Assembly (NCBI GenBank): GCA_036924285.1
Contig: JAYKYS010000004.1
Coordinates: forward strand, 25,762,001 to 25,826,000
Direction: 5' to 3'
DNA from: Asterella californica
Lineage: Eukaryota > Streptophyta > Marchantiopsida > Marchantiales > Aytoniaceae
DNA length: 64,000 bases
Position numbers and translations under genes: made by a program. The notes beneath the pieces are model-generated. The model saw only the letters and a program-made list of their open reading frames with translations. It did no database searches and had not been told where the DNA came from. Below, one piece after another: positions 10,745-22,296 of this stretch (the first letter of the stretch is position 1; each line of letters starts with the position of its first letter).

Positions 10745-13700
10745 TTCATCTTTTGTTAGGAAGTAGGATGAATTGCAAGTGGGTTGTCTTCTTAAGAATC
10801 CATGAGATATCTTGCTTTAGAATTGCGTAGATATAGATCAGAAGACGTGATGCACTTAAGAAGCATTGTTAGAATTCTAAAACATTGAATAGTTGTCTTC
10901 TGGAAGACTTAACTCATCTTCTGAGAGCAAAATTGGATGTGAGAGCCTAGTAAGGATTGAGTCTTAGGCTCACAGCAAGCATGTGTGGTATAGTGTAACA
11001 ATTCTATGCATTCTCGAGGGTTTGCGTTACCACAAGCATAGCTAAGCACGGCCAAACCTTTCATCAAGGACTTGGATCTCGACTTTTTCACGTGAGATTG
11101 GATTGCCAATCAGGGTTTGCTGGAAGAGGTCTAGGTCATCCTACCTCCCCGAAACTGTGTATCTGTCAAGGTAAGGATTGCTAGAGGAGGACATGTCTTT
11201 TGGACGGTGGAATGATGACAAAAAACGTTTCATTGATCTGAATCTGAGAACCGCTATCGTGTCGGATTTTGCGTGAAGGATGTCCAGTAAAATATGAGGT
11301 TCTTGGCTGTGGAGATGTAGTGTGTTGAACAGATACAAGGAGAGAAACAAGCACAAAAACAAATGCCACAATATATATCAACTCTCAACGTATATACACT
11401 CCCGATTCTTTCTCCCTAAGAACACAAAATTGAGAGACAGACCAGAATGATCTGTAATCTGCTTCAAAATCTCCTAAAACGAGTCCTTAAATCTCAACCC
11501 AGACCTAAAACTATCGAAGCGTAGCTCAAGGCAAGAGAAACATCCTTTTGCTAACCAAAGAGTTGCATCAGTATCACACGATTCAAACTCCAAGTCCAAA
11601 CAACGTCATGTACAAGCTCTTAGCTAAAGCTAGCTATCACAAGCTATACATAACCAACTAGAACTCCAACGAACTCTAAAAGACGAATCCGTAGCGAAAG
11701 AATAGAAAAATACCTATCTTAGAAATTTCTCCTTTTTCCAAACGGACTTCATATGTCGATAAGGCCTTCCTTCTTGACTCTGTTGGTCTCAAGAACTATC
11801 AGATCCGACTCCCGATAGCCGAGATATCTTTGATTTTCTGTCACAAGTGATCGAACTTGCAAAAACTTCTCCCTACGGCTTAAAACCACACACACCGTCC
11901 AAACGGATCGCTTGATCTGATATCCGTCTTCGCTGATAGGTAGATCTAGCAATCTTGAACCCAACGAGATTCCAAAGAAGCCGTTTGGAGTTCTCCTTGC
12001 AAAACCACGCGAGTTTGTGTGGTTTTGATCGCAAGTTTGTAAAAAATGACATAAATCGACTCCCTGCGACTTAAACTTGCTCACCACATCCAAACCAACA
12101 ATCCAATCCACACAGTGTCTTCTCTTGTGCGTAGGTGAAGACTCCTTGATCACCAAGAAAAATGAGCTTGACTCACCGATCGCGAAGAACAACCCAATCT
12201 CATATCGCAGATGATGAAAAATTGACGTAAGCGTTTCCTTGCGAGCCAATTTCACCCAGAACTCCCAATTCGTCTGATGAAACTTCGTATCGTCTTCAAT
12301 TTCTTGAAGAACTCAACGTTTTGATCCCGATGGATCCAATGTCAACAAGTTTGGACACCAAAACGGTCCAACTCTCCTTCACATATCACTGAAGTCTTCA
12401 AAAACCTCTCCTGCGTCTCAATTTCTCTCAGAACACAATCCTCGGTCTGTCTCTTCACAAACCGTCTTAACCAACACGTAGCCTGCACAGATCTGAACCC
12501 AATGACACCTTGCGTACATGCATTAGACTTCCAAATTCTCCAAACTGTCCACCGATATGTCACAAAAACAAGCTAGTCCCTTAAGCTACCACCTTACGTC
12601 AGACATTGTACGTACAAGAATTCTCAGATTATGAGGAAGCAGACCCCTTGCGTCCTTAATATAGCGTTTGGAGCTGCAAATACCCAGTCGGCAAGGTAAA
12701 CTAAGGCCTAGCTTGATTTTCTCTTCTTCCGAGTATCGTAACTTTTCCACTAGGCGTCTACGACGAAGTATCCATGGAAAGCTGACAAGGAGCTCTATCC
12801 ATCAATGTAATGAAAATGAAGATCCGAAGTTGTGCCAAAAGCTCATAAGCTGGGGCCTAGTTTGTTTTATCCATCTTTTGAGTCTCGTAACTTCTCTACT
12901 AGGCATCCAAATAAAATAGACAAAGTGCCTATGGAAAGTTGACAACGAGCTCTATCCATTGATGCGATGAAAGTGAAGATCAGAAGTTGTGCCAAAAGTC
13001 CATAAGATGGGGCCTAGCTTGTTTTACTCATGAGTGTCTTTGAAGCGATAACAGTCAAAATTAGATTTTCATGTAAGAGTCGTCCACGACACGACACCGC
13101 AGATACGATTTGGAGAAGAAGAAGATCCTTAAGATCATTTCAGAGAAATGACATGTACCCGAGAGTACTACTTGACTCTTCTTGGAAGATCGACAATGAA
13201 GGAATGGTTGGAAGGTGGAAGCCTACCAAGAATCGAAGAAGCGTCTTCTGGGGAAGCTTTACCTTCATCTTTTTCTCAAGAGAAAAACTCAGAAGGTCTG
13301 ATACCTAGGAGACCAAGATGTGGAGTTCTTAGAAGTTGCTTGGACAAGAGAGGTCGTCAATTGGAGCACCTTCTTCCATGCTTATGTACACACCGAGTTA
13401 GTTTATTTGGGCACTCTAGCAGGAGGGCATCTCATGCCTTTCTTCTATTACTTGTATATGTCCAAAGAGGATCTGAAGGAGACTCACTTGGCCAAGTATG
13501 GATCAGTGAGACAAGAAGAAGTCAAGGAAGAGACTTCAGAGGAAGAAGACCAAACAAGTATCATGTCTTCTTCTCTCATTCCAGTGCCTAAGGAAGGACC
13601 AAGCACAAATCAGAAGAAGAACACCAGTCAGACGGATGATTCGATGCGTCGTCATCGAGGAGGATGAGACCTAAGAACGTTCCTAGAAAGAGTACGTCTT

Positions 13701-14880
13701 ACATCATCATCCACTCCGGATCTGAGTCAGATTCTCAGGAAGACACCCTCGATCTAAGACCAGAAAGATTGTTCTTACGACCTCAAGGAGTCTTCCAAAG
13801 ACTCCAAAAGACAGAACCTAGATAGATGTTCTGACTGCGACCGGTGACTACACAGACAAGAAGTCTGTCTCTGTTGTGAGAAGAGATCTCCCACCCAGGT
13901 AGACAGTGCAAGTAGCGTATTCTCGAGTGCAGAAGGAGAAAGCCACCATGATGAAAGAGGTCTAGGTACCTCAAGAAGACAAAGAAGCTGCCACAGGTCA
14001 GCATGTCAACATGAACCTAGTTTCGACGAGAAGAAGACCGGAAGAGTTCAATGCTTTCTTCAGCATCGAGATCCAGTCATCCATTGAGATGGTGGAGAAG
14101 TGGGCTAAGACCCAAGAGAAACCTCTTCAACATGGATGTGGTCTTCGGACTTTGATCCAGCAAGAAGAAGTGCAGAAGCAACGGATGGAAGCAGAAGCTC
14201 AAAGCAAGGAGATCATGGCGTAGATGGGAGAAGTGCTCAGGAAGAAGTTTAACTTCACCGTAGGGAGGAAGCTTCTGACCTTGGCTCGAACTTGGGATGA
14301 TGTCTCCAAGGACATAATGGTGGAATGCAAGGACAACATGTTCCGTTACTTGGATCGATAGGTCGAGGGCCTGAAGACTCTCTACGGTCTTCCTTCGGTT
14401 CATAGTCCCACAACCACGTTTTCTAGTACTCCACGACCAGTCGCTGTGGAGGATCTAGATAAGGAGGAGTTTGATCTCACTATTCATCGAGTGGTAACAA
14501 CATTGGAAGCGGAGAAGACGTGCGAGAAAGCTCCAGAAGCCAAGATGTCTTCTGGAAGACAAGAAGATGAGATGGCTTCCCAAGTATTCAAAGTGGAGAT
14601 AATGACTGCCTATGACTCCTATGAGATCGTTTGAACCCCCAGCAACGAACAAGTCTTACAAGAAAGCCAGGAAGCGCAGATTGGTACGGCTTCTCAAGGA
14701 TATCTTTTAACTTTTGAGTCAATTACAAAAGAGCACATGGCTGCCATTGAGACAAATGTCACCTGAGACGTATCAGAGATACGAGCAAAGCCGCACATGG
14801 TACCAGAAGACGAATTAAGAGGTCAGACAAGTGCGGATCCCATGGATGTCACACCTGGTGGCCAAGAATAGATAAGAGAC
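10745..14880 (+). pseudogene. CC element, copy a (coiled-coil ORF, broken)
   Basis: This is the first of at least three diverged copies of a family I do not recognise. It starts where TTAGGAAGTAGGATGAATTG is shared with copy b (29402). Near 11000-11150 both copies read a short N-terminal segment with LDLDFF followed by a V-x-L-P-P block. A solo LTR (11255-13096) then interrupts it. From 13100 it resumes with WLEGGSLPRIEEASS and NWSTFFHAYVHTELVYLG ... FFYYLYMSKEDL, then an acidic low-complexity part. The region around 14030-14640 is charged and coiled-coil-like (EMVEKWAKTQEKPL, LRTLIQQEEV). Stops and shifts are frequent, so the copy is dead. Copy c (24960-28093) has longer open frames and shows the same order of blocks. 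No reverse transcriptase or integrase was found. It could be a non-autonomous LTR-type element, or a gag-like ORF from an unknown clade. Confidence 0.6.
11255..13096 (-). mobile_element. Solo LTR of the gypsy-D family
   Basis: This 1842-bp piece is the reverse complement of the gypsy-D LTR (16164-17868). Its ends read TATCGTGTCG at 11255 and CGACACGACA at 13096 (plus strand), matching the TG...TA ends of gypsy-D. It is flanked by a perfect 4-bp duplication, CCGC (11251-11254 and 13097-13100). Removing it and one CCGC rejoins CC copy a in register with copy b (AGAGAACCG...TACGA...TTTG...GAGAAG around 29920). A solo LTR arises by recombination between the two LTRs of a full element, which deletes the interior. 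It is visibly more diverged from the gypsy-D LTRs than they are from each other. Confidence 0.92.
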
Positions 14881-15419
14881 TTAGTTAGTTGTTTATATCT
14901 CGCTACTTTTTAGAGAATCAGAGTTAGCTATTTTAAGCTTGACAACTCTCTTTTATATTTTTAAGATATTGTCCATGTGACAAGATTAGTTGCAGCAAGA
15001 GTAGAGAATACTTTCCAAACTGAGGAGAACCGAAGTCCAGGAGGAGGTGGTCATCCTACAATGTCTCATTTTATCCTCTAGGCTGTGATTGCAATTCGAG
15101 GAGATCTCTTCCTACGATTCGAGGTGATTGTATAAGATTAGATTGATGTTGAGTTTTGGAATGCACAAGGCTACACACAGAATACGTTAACGCATAGAGT
15201 AGGTCTGCACCTCCGCACCCAAGATCGTGAGAGTGTAGACATGAGTAGACAGCATAGACAGAGAACATGCCGGCATCTTCATATAGTCCTGTTTAGGTTG
15301 GTGTGTCGAGGAGTAATGACGAGAAGCTGAAGGAGTAGCTTCTAGAAGCCAATGTAACTTCTTCTCAAGGATTGGATTGACGATCTTGTTTACAGAATCT
15401 TTGTCTATGTCTTCTGGGA
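14881..15419. other. Spacer between CC copy a and gypsy-C gag
   Basis: No coding region could be supported here. It may hold the 3' end of CC copy a and the broken downstream part of the gypsy-C gag-pol, but no motif was recognised. Confidence 0.4.
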
Positions 15420-16163
15420 TTAAGTTTCAGCGAATCGATACCCAATTGTGCATGAGAATTCTTCTTGTTGAGTGGTGGTGGTTGTTAGAAGCGTTGCAGT
15501 CTCCAAGTTTGTCTCATCTAATGGAGCACTTCGGATCCACGTATGGACTGTCCATTGTGTGATGAATCGTCCACAGTTGTAACATCGACGTTGCTCGGGT
15601 TGAGGTGCAACATTCTTGACACCTTCTCCTCTAGGAGTTCCTTGACATCTTTCTTCTGACCGACCTCGATGATCTGCACCTTCAAACTGTTGTGATTGAT
15701 AACGGATGTTGTCTAGCTCCATGGGTGTCGGACCGTTTACATATTGTATTTCGGATCGATTCTGGTGATTTGGTTGAATCATCACTTCTCCTCCTAATGC
15801 TCCAGCAATTCTCTGAGCGCAAGCGATGGTCTCAAAACCGTGAGTGGATTTTGCACCATTATTTTTTGTCGGATTCTTTTCTTTAACCTCCTCTTGAAAT
15901 TATCAAGAGCCTCCGTTATCCTCATATCAATGATTGCAACTTGTAAGTCGAGGAACGCTTCTACATACTTTTGAAGGCTTCTCTTCTGTTTCAATCCCCA
16001 CATCTTCGTTCAAGCCATTTGCACAGAATCTACAGACTGGAAACTCTATGGATTGCAGTCCATGTTACTGTTCTCCCTTCCGTCAACGCCGATCTCTCTC
16101 ATGCATCATACCACGTGAGAGCTTTATCTTTCAAGTATCCACACGCAAATACTCCCGCTACAT
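15420..16163 (-). pseudogene. gag: Ty3/gypsy gag, C-terminal part (gypsy-C)
   Basis: From 16163 downward the minus strand gives the middle and end of a gypsy Gag. Blocks in order are VAGVFACGYLKDKALTWYDA (16163-16105), then SLQKYVEAFLDLQVAI and DNFKRRLKKRIRQKIMVQNP (16003-15850), then an arginine/glutamine-rich stretch. A nucleocapsid knuckle start, RRCYNCGRF, lies near 15580. The knuckle is damaged after its second cysteine and several stops occur. The first block continues, in frame, the N-terminal Gag found at 28778-29137 once gypsy-D and one copy of its 4-bp target duplication are removed, so the two pieces are one gene split by the gypsy-D insertion. Protease and pol are not seen. Confidence 0.82.
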
Positions 16164-17868
16164 TGTCGTGTCGTGGACCGGCTCCTATCTGAAATTCAGA
16201 CTTCGATGCTTGTCGCTCCAAAGACACTCATGAGAAAGACAAGCTAGGTCATAGCTTACGGGTTTTTGGCATCATTTCGGATCTCCATTTTCATCGCATA
16301 GATGGGTAGAGCTCGTTGTCAGCTTTCCATGGGCATTTTGTTTACTTCGTTTGGACATCTAGTGAAAAAGTTATGCGACTCGAAAGAAGGCAAAATCAAG
16401 CTAAGCCCTAGTTTACTTGTTGACAGGGTATTTGAGGCTTCAGCCGTTATATCAAAGACGCAAGGGCCAGCGTCCTTATTATTGTGAGAACTTCATACGT
16501 ACAGAGACTGTTGCAAGGGGGCTGCTTAAAGGGCTTGCTTGTTCTTGCAACTTGTCGGTGGACGTTTTGGAGAATTGGAAAGTCCAATACACGCGCGCAA
16601 GGTGTCATCGGGTTCAGATCTGTGCAGGCTACGCACAAGTTAAGACGGTTCTTGAAGAGACGGATCGGAGGTTGTGTTCTAGGAGAAATTGAGACGCAGG
16701 AAGCAGATTTGAGATTTTCAGTTATCTGTGAAGGAGAGTTGGACCGTTCGGACCGTTCCGGAGTCCAAATTTGCTGTCTTTGGATCTATCGGGATCAGAA
16801 CAACAAGTTCTTCAGGAAATTGAAGACGATACGAAGTTTCATCGGGCGGTTTGGGAATTCAGAGTGAAATTGGCTCGCAGGGAAGCACTTGCGTCAGGTT
16901 TTTCATCGCCTACGACCTGAGATTGGATTGTTCTTCGCAATCGGTGAGCCAAGCTCTTCGTTCTTGGTGCCTACGCGATCAGGGAGTCTTCATGTACGCA
17001 TAAGAGAAGACTGTACGTGAATTGGATTGTTGGTTTGCGTGTGGTGAGCAAGTTTGAGCTGCATGGAGCTGATTTACGTCAGTTTTTTGCAACTTGCGAC
17101 CAAATTTCTTGCGTGGTTTTGCAAGGAGAACTCCAAACGACTTGTTTGGAGTCTTGTTGGGTTCAGGGTAGCTAGATCTATCTGCCAGAGAAGACGGATA
17201 TCAGTTTAGACGATCCGTTTGTGCGGTGTGTGCGGTTTTAAGCCGTAGGGAGGAATTTTTGAAGGTTCGATCACTTACGACCAAAAATCGGCGATATCTC
17301 GGCTGTTGGGAGTCGGATCTAAAATTTTCCTGGGTTAACGGAGTCAGCGGAGGAGACCCTATCGACATCTAAAGTCCGTTCAGCGAAAGGAGGAAGTCCA
17401 CAGATAGGCCTTTTTCAGTTTCTTCGTTACGGGTTTTGCTCTTTTGAGTTCGTTAGAGTTCTGGTTGGCTGTATACAGCTTGTGGTAGCTAGCTTTAGCT
17501 AAGAGCTTATACATGGATATGGTTTGGACTTGGGTTTGGATCGCGTGATACTGCTGTGGCTCTGTTTGTTAGCAAAGGGAAGTTTCTCTTGCTTTGAGCT
17601 ACGCTTCGGCAGTTTTGGATCAGGGTTGTGATTCAAGGGCTGTTTCAGAGGCTTTTGAAGCATGTTACAGACTGCTCTGGTCTGGTTCTCAGTTTTGTGC
17701 TCTTAGGAGAAAGAACCGGCAGTATACATACATTTAGAGTGTATATATCGCAGCGTTTGTTTTCGTGGTTGTTTTTCTTTGTCTTGTCTCTGTTTCAGCA
17801 CACAACATCTCCACAACCAGGAACCTCGCGTTTTCCTGGACATCCTTCACGCACAATTCGACACGATA
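16164..17868 (+). repeat. 5' LTR of gypsy-D
   Basis: It starts TGTCGTGTCG and ends CGACACGATA, so the two ends are imperfect inverted repeats of 10 bp with TG...TA instead of the usual TG...CA. The same ends occur in the 3' LTR and in the solo LTR at 11255-13096. Open frames inside it (for example 16484-16867) are repeated in the 3' LTR and are not taken as genes. Confidence 0.92.
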
Positions 17869-17890
17869 CGGTGGTGAACTCGACGTGAAG
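17869..17890 (+). promoter_or_regulatory. Putative primer-binding site of gypsy-D
   Basis: The bases just after the 5' LTR include TGGTGAACTCGACG from 17871. Position and the leading TGG fit a tRNA-primed site, but it is not the tRNA-Met type, and the matching tRNA was not identified. Confidence 0.4.
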
Positions 17891-17923
17891 GTCTGGGGTG
17901 GAGATTTCTTCTGTGTGTGAACT

Positions 17924-19218
17924 TTGAAGAAGAGATTGGCAGTTACGAGTGGGGATGAGAAAGGTGATGGAGATGGAGCTAGTGGTTCAGGTGGGTTGCC
18001 GAAGGTGCAGTTGGATCCGGCGACTGCATCGATGTTCCAAGCTTTCACTATGTTCTTACGGCAGCAACAGTCTGATGAGCGGAAGGAAGCTTTGGCAAGA
18101 AAGGCGCTACAAGCGATGGTCAGCAGGATTGACCAGTTTGATAGAGAGATATGTCTCAAGATATATGAGGCATTATGTGAAGGAGATGGAGCTGAACCGG
18201 ATCTCAGAAGATGAGATGATTGAGACGTTTGAGTTAGCAGCAGCTCCAGAGATTAAGGATCATGTTAAAATGCTAACGAAGCATTTTAACAAGGATTGGG
18301 AGACGTATGCTCGTGCTTTGATGGATGAGTACTTCTTGGAGGACTCTGATCGAGTCACCAAGAAGTCATTCTTAGAGTGGGTTGAACAACCAAGGAAGGG
18401 TCTGCAAGCTACTGAGTTGCTCAGAGAGTTTGAGAAGCAGTTTTCACGGCTGACGAGGATGGAGAAGTTGACGTTGCAGTCCAACAAGACATAGCTATTT
18501 CTCCGGGCTGCAGATGAGAAGTTGCAGGAGAAGCTAGAGGTACTTCTGGAAGACCGGGAGGAGGACGATGGATTGACCAGCAGTTGGAAGAAGGTTGAGG
18601 AAGCTGTTGGTCTGCTTACCAAGAGGGAGCGGAGACAAGAGAAGTTTCCTGTTAGGAGACTGGCGTCAACACCTACAACTGTAACACCTGTTCCTGTAGT
18701 CCGACCAGTGGTTCCTGTTGCTAGACAGGTAGTACCAGTTGCTCCAACTGTTCCAGTTGTTCAGGCACCTATGATATCTCCGAAGAAGGATGATTCAAAC
18801 CTTGAGGAGATTTTACGTGGAATGCGAGATCTGCAGATCAAGCTCACAAGATTGGAAGAGAAGGGGTCTACAACGGAGCAAGATCGGTTGAGAAGCAAGG
18901 CTGGATCCAGCGGTGTATCTGGTGCGATAATACTGATCATCCACGCAGAGATTGCAAGGAGTTCACTGATATTCTGCAACAAGGAGTGATCTTCTGAAAG
19001 GATGGTAAGGTAGCGCTGAGGGATACTGGTGCACTTCTTCAGACCAACTTTGGTAGAGGAGGGATGAAGAAGTTGGTTGAGGACCACCTATCAGCGCAAG
19101 CAGTTGCAATGATGGAAGTTGGAACTTATGACACAAGGGTTGAGGATCAAGCTGAGAGAGGTTTTAACGGGCAAGTTGAGCCAAGTGGATTGTGGTCATC
19201 TGCCATCTCTATGAAATA
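17924..19218 (+). pseudogene. gag: gypsy-D gag with CCHC zinc knuckle
   Basis: Gag starts near 17924 with a glycine-rich leader, then a capsid-like helical region (LDPATASMFQAFTMFLRQQQ, MIETFELAAAPEIKDHV, LMDEYFLEDSDRVTKKSFLE, to about 18640). A proline/valine-rich spacer follows (VPVVRPVVPVARQVVPVAPT), then a coiled segment, then a canonical nucleocapsid knuckle CIWCDNTDHPRRDC (C-x2-C-x4-H-x4-C) at 18914-18955. A frameshift near 18145, a TAG at 18492-18494 and another shift before the knuckle break the frame. Gag packages the RNA; this copy could not make an intact one. Confidence 0.86.
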
Positions 19219-19228
19219 GAAAGGGAAG

Positions 19229-20365
19229 ATGGCACGTGAGACTTTGCTGAGAACAGCTGCTACGATCCGAAAAGATATTGGATGGGAGGATCCGATAGAA
19301 GCTCTATCGGTGCATGCTTACATCGCCAAGAGCCAACACGAAGCGTTGTTGGAAGAGAAGAGAAGGCGAGATTCAAAGGATGCAAAGGAAAGAACTTCTT
19401 CCAAGAGACAGACTCGAGGGGAGAGGGTTCATCAAGAGCTTCAAGATGCAGGAGCTCAAGATCTATCGATGGATGATGCTCCTTCTCCATCGAAAGTAAG
19501 AGCAAAGGAGTTTCAGAAGGAGAAGGGTAAGCCGGCTGCATACAAACTACAGTCGGACATCGAGGCTTCAACAGACTTGAAGGGAGTCTTGGAAGATCGC
19601 ATTCTGAATGCGAAAGTGGAGTTTACCTTGAGGGAAGTGTTGAGCATTACTAAGCATGAGTTTCATGATGTCATCATCGATGTCATCAAACGGAAGCGAC
19701 ATATTACGGGTGAGACTGGTTTATCGCATGCCTTGGATACTAGGATGTTTGTGGATGAGGAGAGAGAGCTTGCAAAGTGCAATATTTATTCTCCAGAAGA
19801 AGAAAGAGATCGAAGGCGCAGGGTACATTTTGAGGATGAAGAGGAGGATGGGAAGCAGAGATCAAATCATTACAATCACAGTCACTGGGCTCGAGCTACA
19901 ACAGAGACGATGGTGAGAATCGGAGACTTGGATGAGCCGGTGGTTGCTCTGATCGATCATGGATCAGAAATCAACATCATGTCGAAGGAGCTATACAAGA
20001 GGAAGAAGTGACCGATCGACACAGAGCATGGGTGGGTCATCAGAGCAGCCAACAACACAAGAGGAGACTTGTACGGAGCTTGTCCAGACATCAGAGTACG
20101 CGTAGGTAATGTTGCTATCGACCAAAACTTCTTTGTTCAGGAAGCAACATCATACCCGCTCATTCTTGGTCAATCTTTCATCATAGCGACTCGGATGGAA
20201 ACAAAGGTACTGGATGACGGATCTGCTTATGCTAGGATCCGAAGTCAAGATGGGAAGAGAGCGGTACAGTTCTTGACTATACCGTCCAATCACGAGCGCA
20301 ACCGAGATCGTTTGAGGGAGAAATCACTTCCAAAGGTGAGTGAAGAGTTCAAGGATTTTCGTTGA
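19229..20365 (+). pseudogene. gypsy-D protease region
   Basis: An open frame of 260 codons (19229-20011) holds an alpha-helical, charged spacer, then a retropepsin-like start: VRIGDLDEPVVALIDHGSEI, with the active-site Asp codon at 19955-19957. Retropepsins usually have D-S-G or D-T-G; here it is D-H-G-S-E. After a TGA the second half follows (IRVRVGNVAIDQNFFVQE, LILGQSFI, 20069-20365), with the hydrophobic-hydrophobic-Gly flap partner at ILGQ. The protein would cut the Gag-Pol precursor. The His in the active-site triplet may be typical of this clade or may be damage; I cannot tell from one copy. Confidence 0.75.
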
Positions 20366-20925
20366 GTACCACTAATGAGCGGGATTGTGGTGGTGCGCAG
20401 GAGAAGGTACTCTCGCTTGATGGAGATAGTGCCTTTTGTACAAGGTTTGTTGGGTTTTCAGAGTGTGGGATTGCTATCTACAAGAAGGTAGAAGAGTTGA
20501 GGAGAAAAGAACAAAAACATTTGCGTGATGTTGAGTTGATGTTGAAAGAGTTGGGTGAGCTAGAAAAGGATGAATGGATTTTTGGTGTTTATGAAGAAGA
20601 TGGGTTGGAAGATCCTTTGCGAGAGATCATGTTTATTGGATGGGAGGATATGGATAAGGTCGTGTAGATTCATTCAAGGGAGGTCTATTCGGTGATCGAA
20701 TCATTCTGTGTACCGGAGGTTCGAGTTGAGACAAGGTACAAGATAATGGATAGGAAGATAAAGCCAGTTGCTGGTCCTTTGTCGGAAGACACTAACCAAC
20801 AGATGGATCGAGCTTCAAGAGAGAAGAGTTTGAGAGATCCACCAATGATATGACACAAGTTCACGGAGAAGACCCTTGAAGAGCTAAAGATTGGATCTGA
20901 TGGGTCTCTTCTACTAGAAGAGAGG

Positions 20926-22230
20926 ATGTGCTTCAAGGATATGCTTTCACGACATGGGAAAGCATTTGCCTTTGAGCCACATGAGATTGGGTGTGTAGAC
21001 CCGTACGTTGTTACCCCGATGGTTATCTTCATGGTACCGCATGTGCCATGGAACTTGAGACCAATTCCAGTACCGCCGGCTCACTTGCCCAAACTAGTGG
21101 AGTTGCTGAAGGAGAAGATGCGGATGAAGATCTTGGAGCCGTCGTTTGCATCGTATTCAAGCAGATGGTTTACAGTACCAAAGAAGAATGCGTCGTTGCG
21201 GTTCATCCAAGACATGCAGCCGGTGAACGCAGTAACAATCAGAAATGCTGGGGTGGGACCGATTGTGGATGAGTTTGCTGAAGCGTTTGCATGAAGAGCA
21301 ATCTACTCAATGGGAGATCTTTACTCAGGGTATGATCAGTTTCAACTAGCGGAAGAGAGCAGAAGCTTCACGACAATGAGGACACCTTTGGGGTTGGTTA
21401 GGATGTGTACCTTACCACAAGGAGCTACCAACTCGGTAGCACACATGATGAACTGGATGAATCGAGTTCTAAGGGACTTCATCTCTGAAAAGACGATGTT
21501 GTTCTTGGATGACATCTCCATCAAAGGATGTGTGGAAGATGAGAAGAATGAAGCATTAGATCAGAGGGGGTGTCGGCGATACATCACCGATCACACCGCA
21601 GATTGTGAGAAGATCTTATCTCGACTAGAGGAAGTTCATCTTACGCTGTCAGGTGCGAAATCTACATTTGGGGTTAGAGAGGTTTTGATCGTTGGTCATT
21701 TGTGTGGATCGTTTGGTCGGAAGCCAGATCCAAACAAGGTGGTACCATTGTATTCGAGGAGTTAAAGATCCTTGATTGGAAGGATGAAGGAGGTTTGCAA
21801 CTCGCTGACAGAAGTAAGAAGATTTTTGGGTGCTTGTGTATTCTACCACATTTGGATTCCTCATTATGCGCATGTGGCGGATCCGTTGTATGGATTGTTG
21901 CGTAAGGGTCATAAGTTCAGATGGGAGGAAGAGCGTACTGATGGGGTAAGGAAGTTGAAGTCTTTACTATCATCTCCTCCAGTTCTGGGACGGATTGATT
22001 ACAAGGATACTAGGCCGGTGGTTCTTACTGTGGATACAAGTCCGGTTGCAATTGGATGGGCAGTCGGACAGGATGATGAGGATGGAGACAAGTTTGCGGT
22101 TAGGTTCGAAGCAAAGGTGTTAAGTGCACGACAACGTGCTTACCCGCAAGTGAAGAGAGAATTGTGGGGTATTGTTTCAGCTATGAAAACTGAGAAAGAA
22201 TATTTGATTGGAGCAGTAGTGATCGGTTGA
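20926..22230 (+). pseudogene. pol: gypsy-D reverse transcriptase and RNase H
   Basis: RT starts in a leader from about 20690 and reads RPIPVPPAHLPKLVELLKEK, then WFTVPKKNASLRFIQDMQPV, DLYSGYDQFQLAEESRSF, LPQGATNSVAHMMNWMNRVL, and the catalytic FLDDISIKG (LDD at 21505-21513). The thumb and connection follow (EVRRFLGACVFYHIWIPHYA, from about 21810). RNase H then has VLTVDTSPVAIGWAVGQDDE and ARQRAYPQVKRELWGIVSAM (to 22230), including the first Asp and the Glu expected of the active site. Stops lie after EAFA (21292-21294) and at 21763-21765, with a shift before the connection. It copies element RNA to DNA in family members; this copy is dead. Confidence 0.9.
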
Positions 22231-22296
22231 AACTGATTGCTTGCCGTTGTTAGGGATGATCATGAATTGTTCAACTCCTGATATTGCGATGTTACG

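Noticed and set aside
16447..16867. Open frames in the gypsy-D LTRs (also 24087-24638)
   Set aside because: Present in both LTRs because LTRs are repeats; no domain, and they overlap regulatory sequence.
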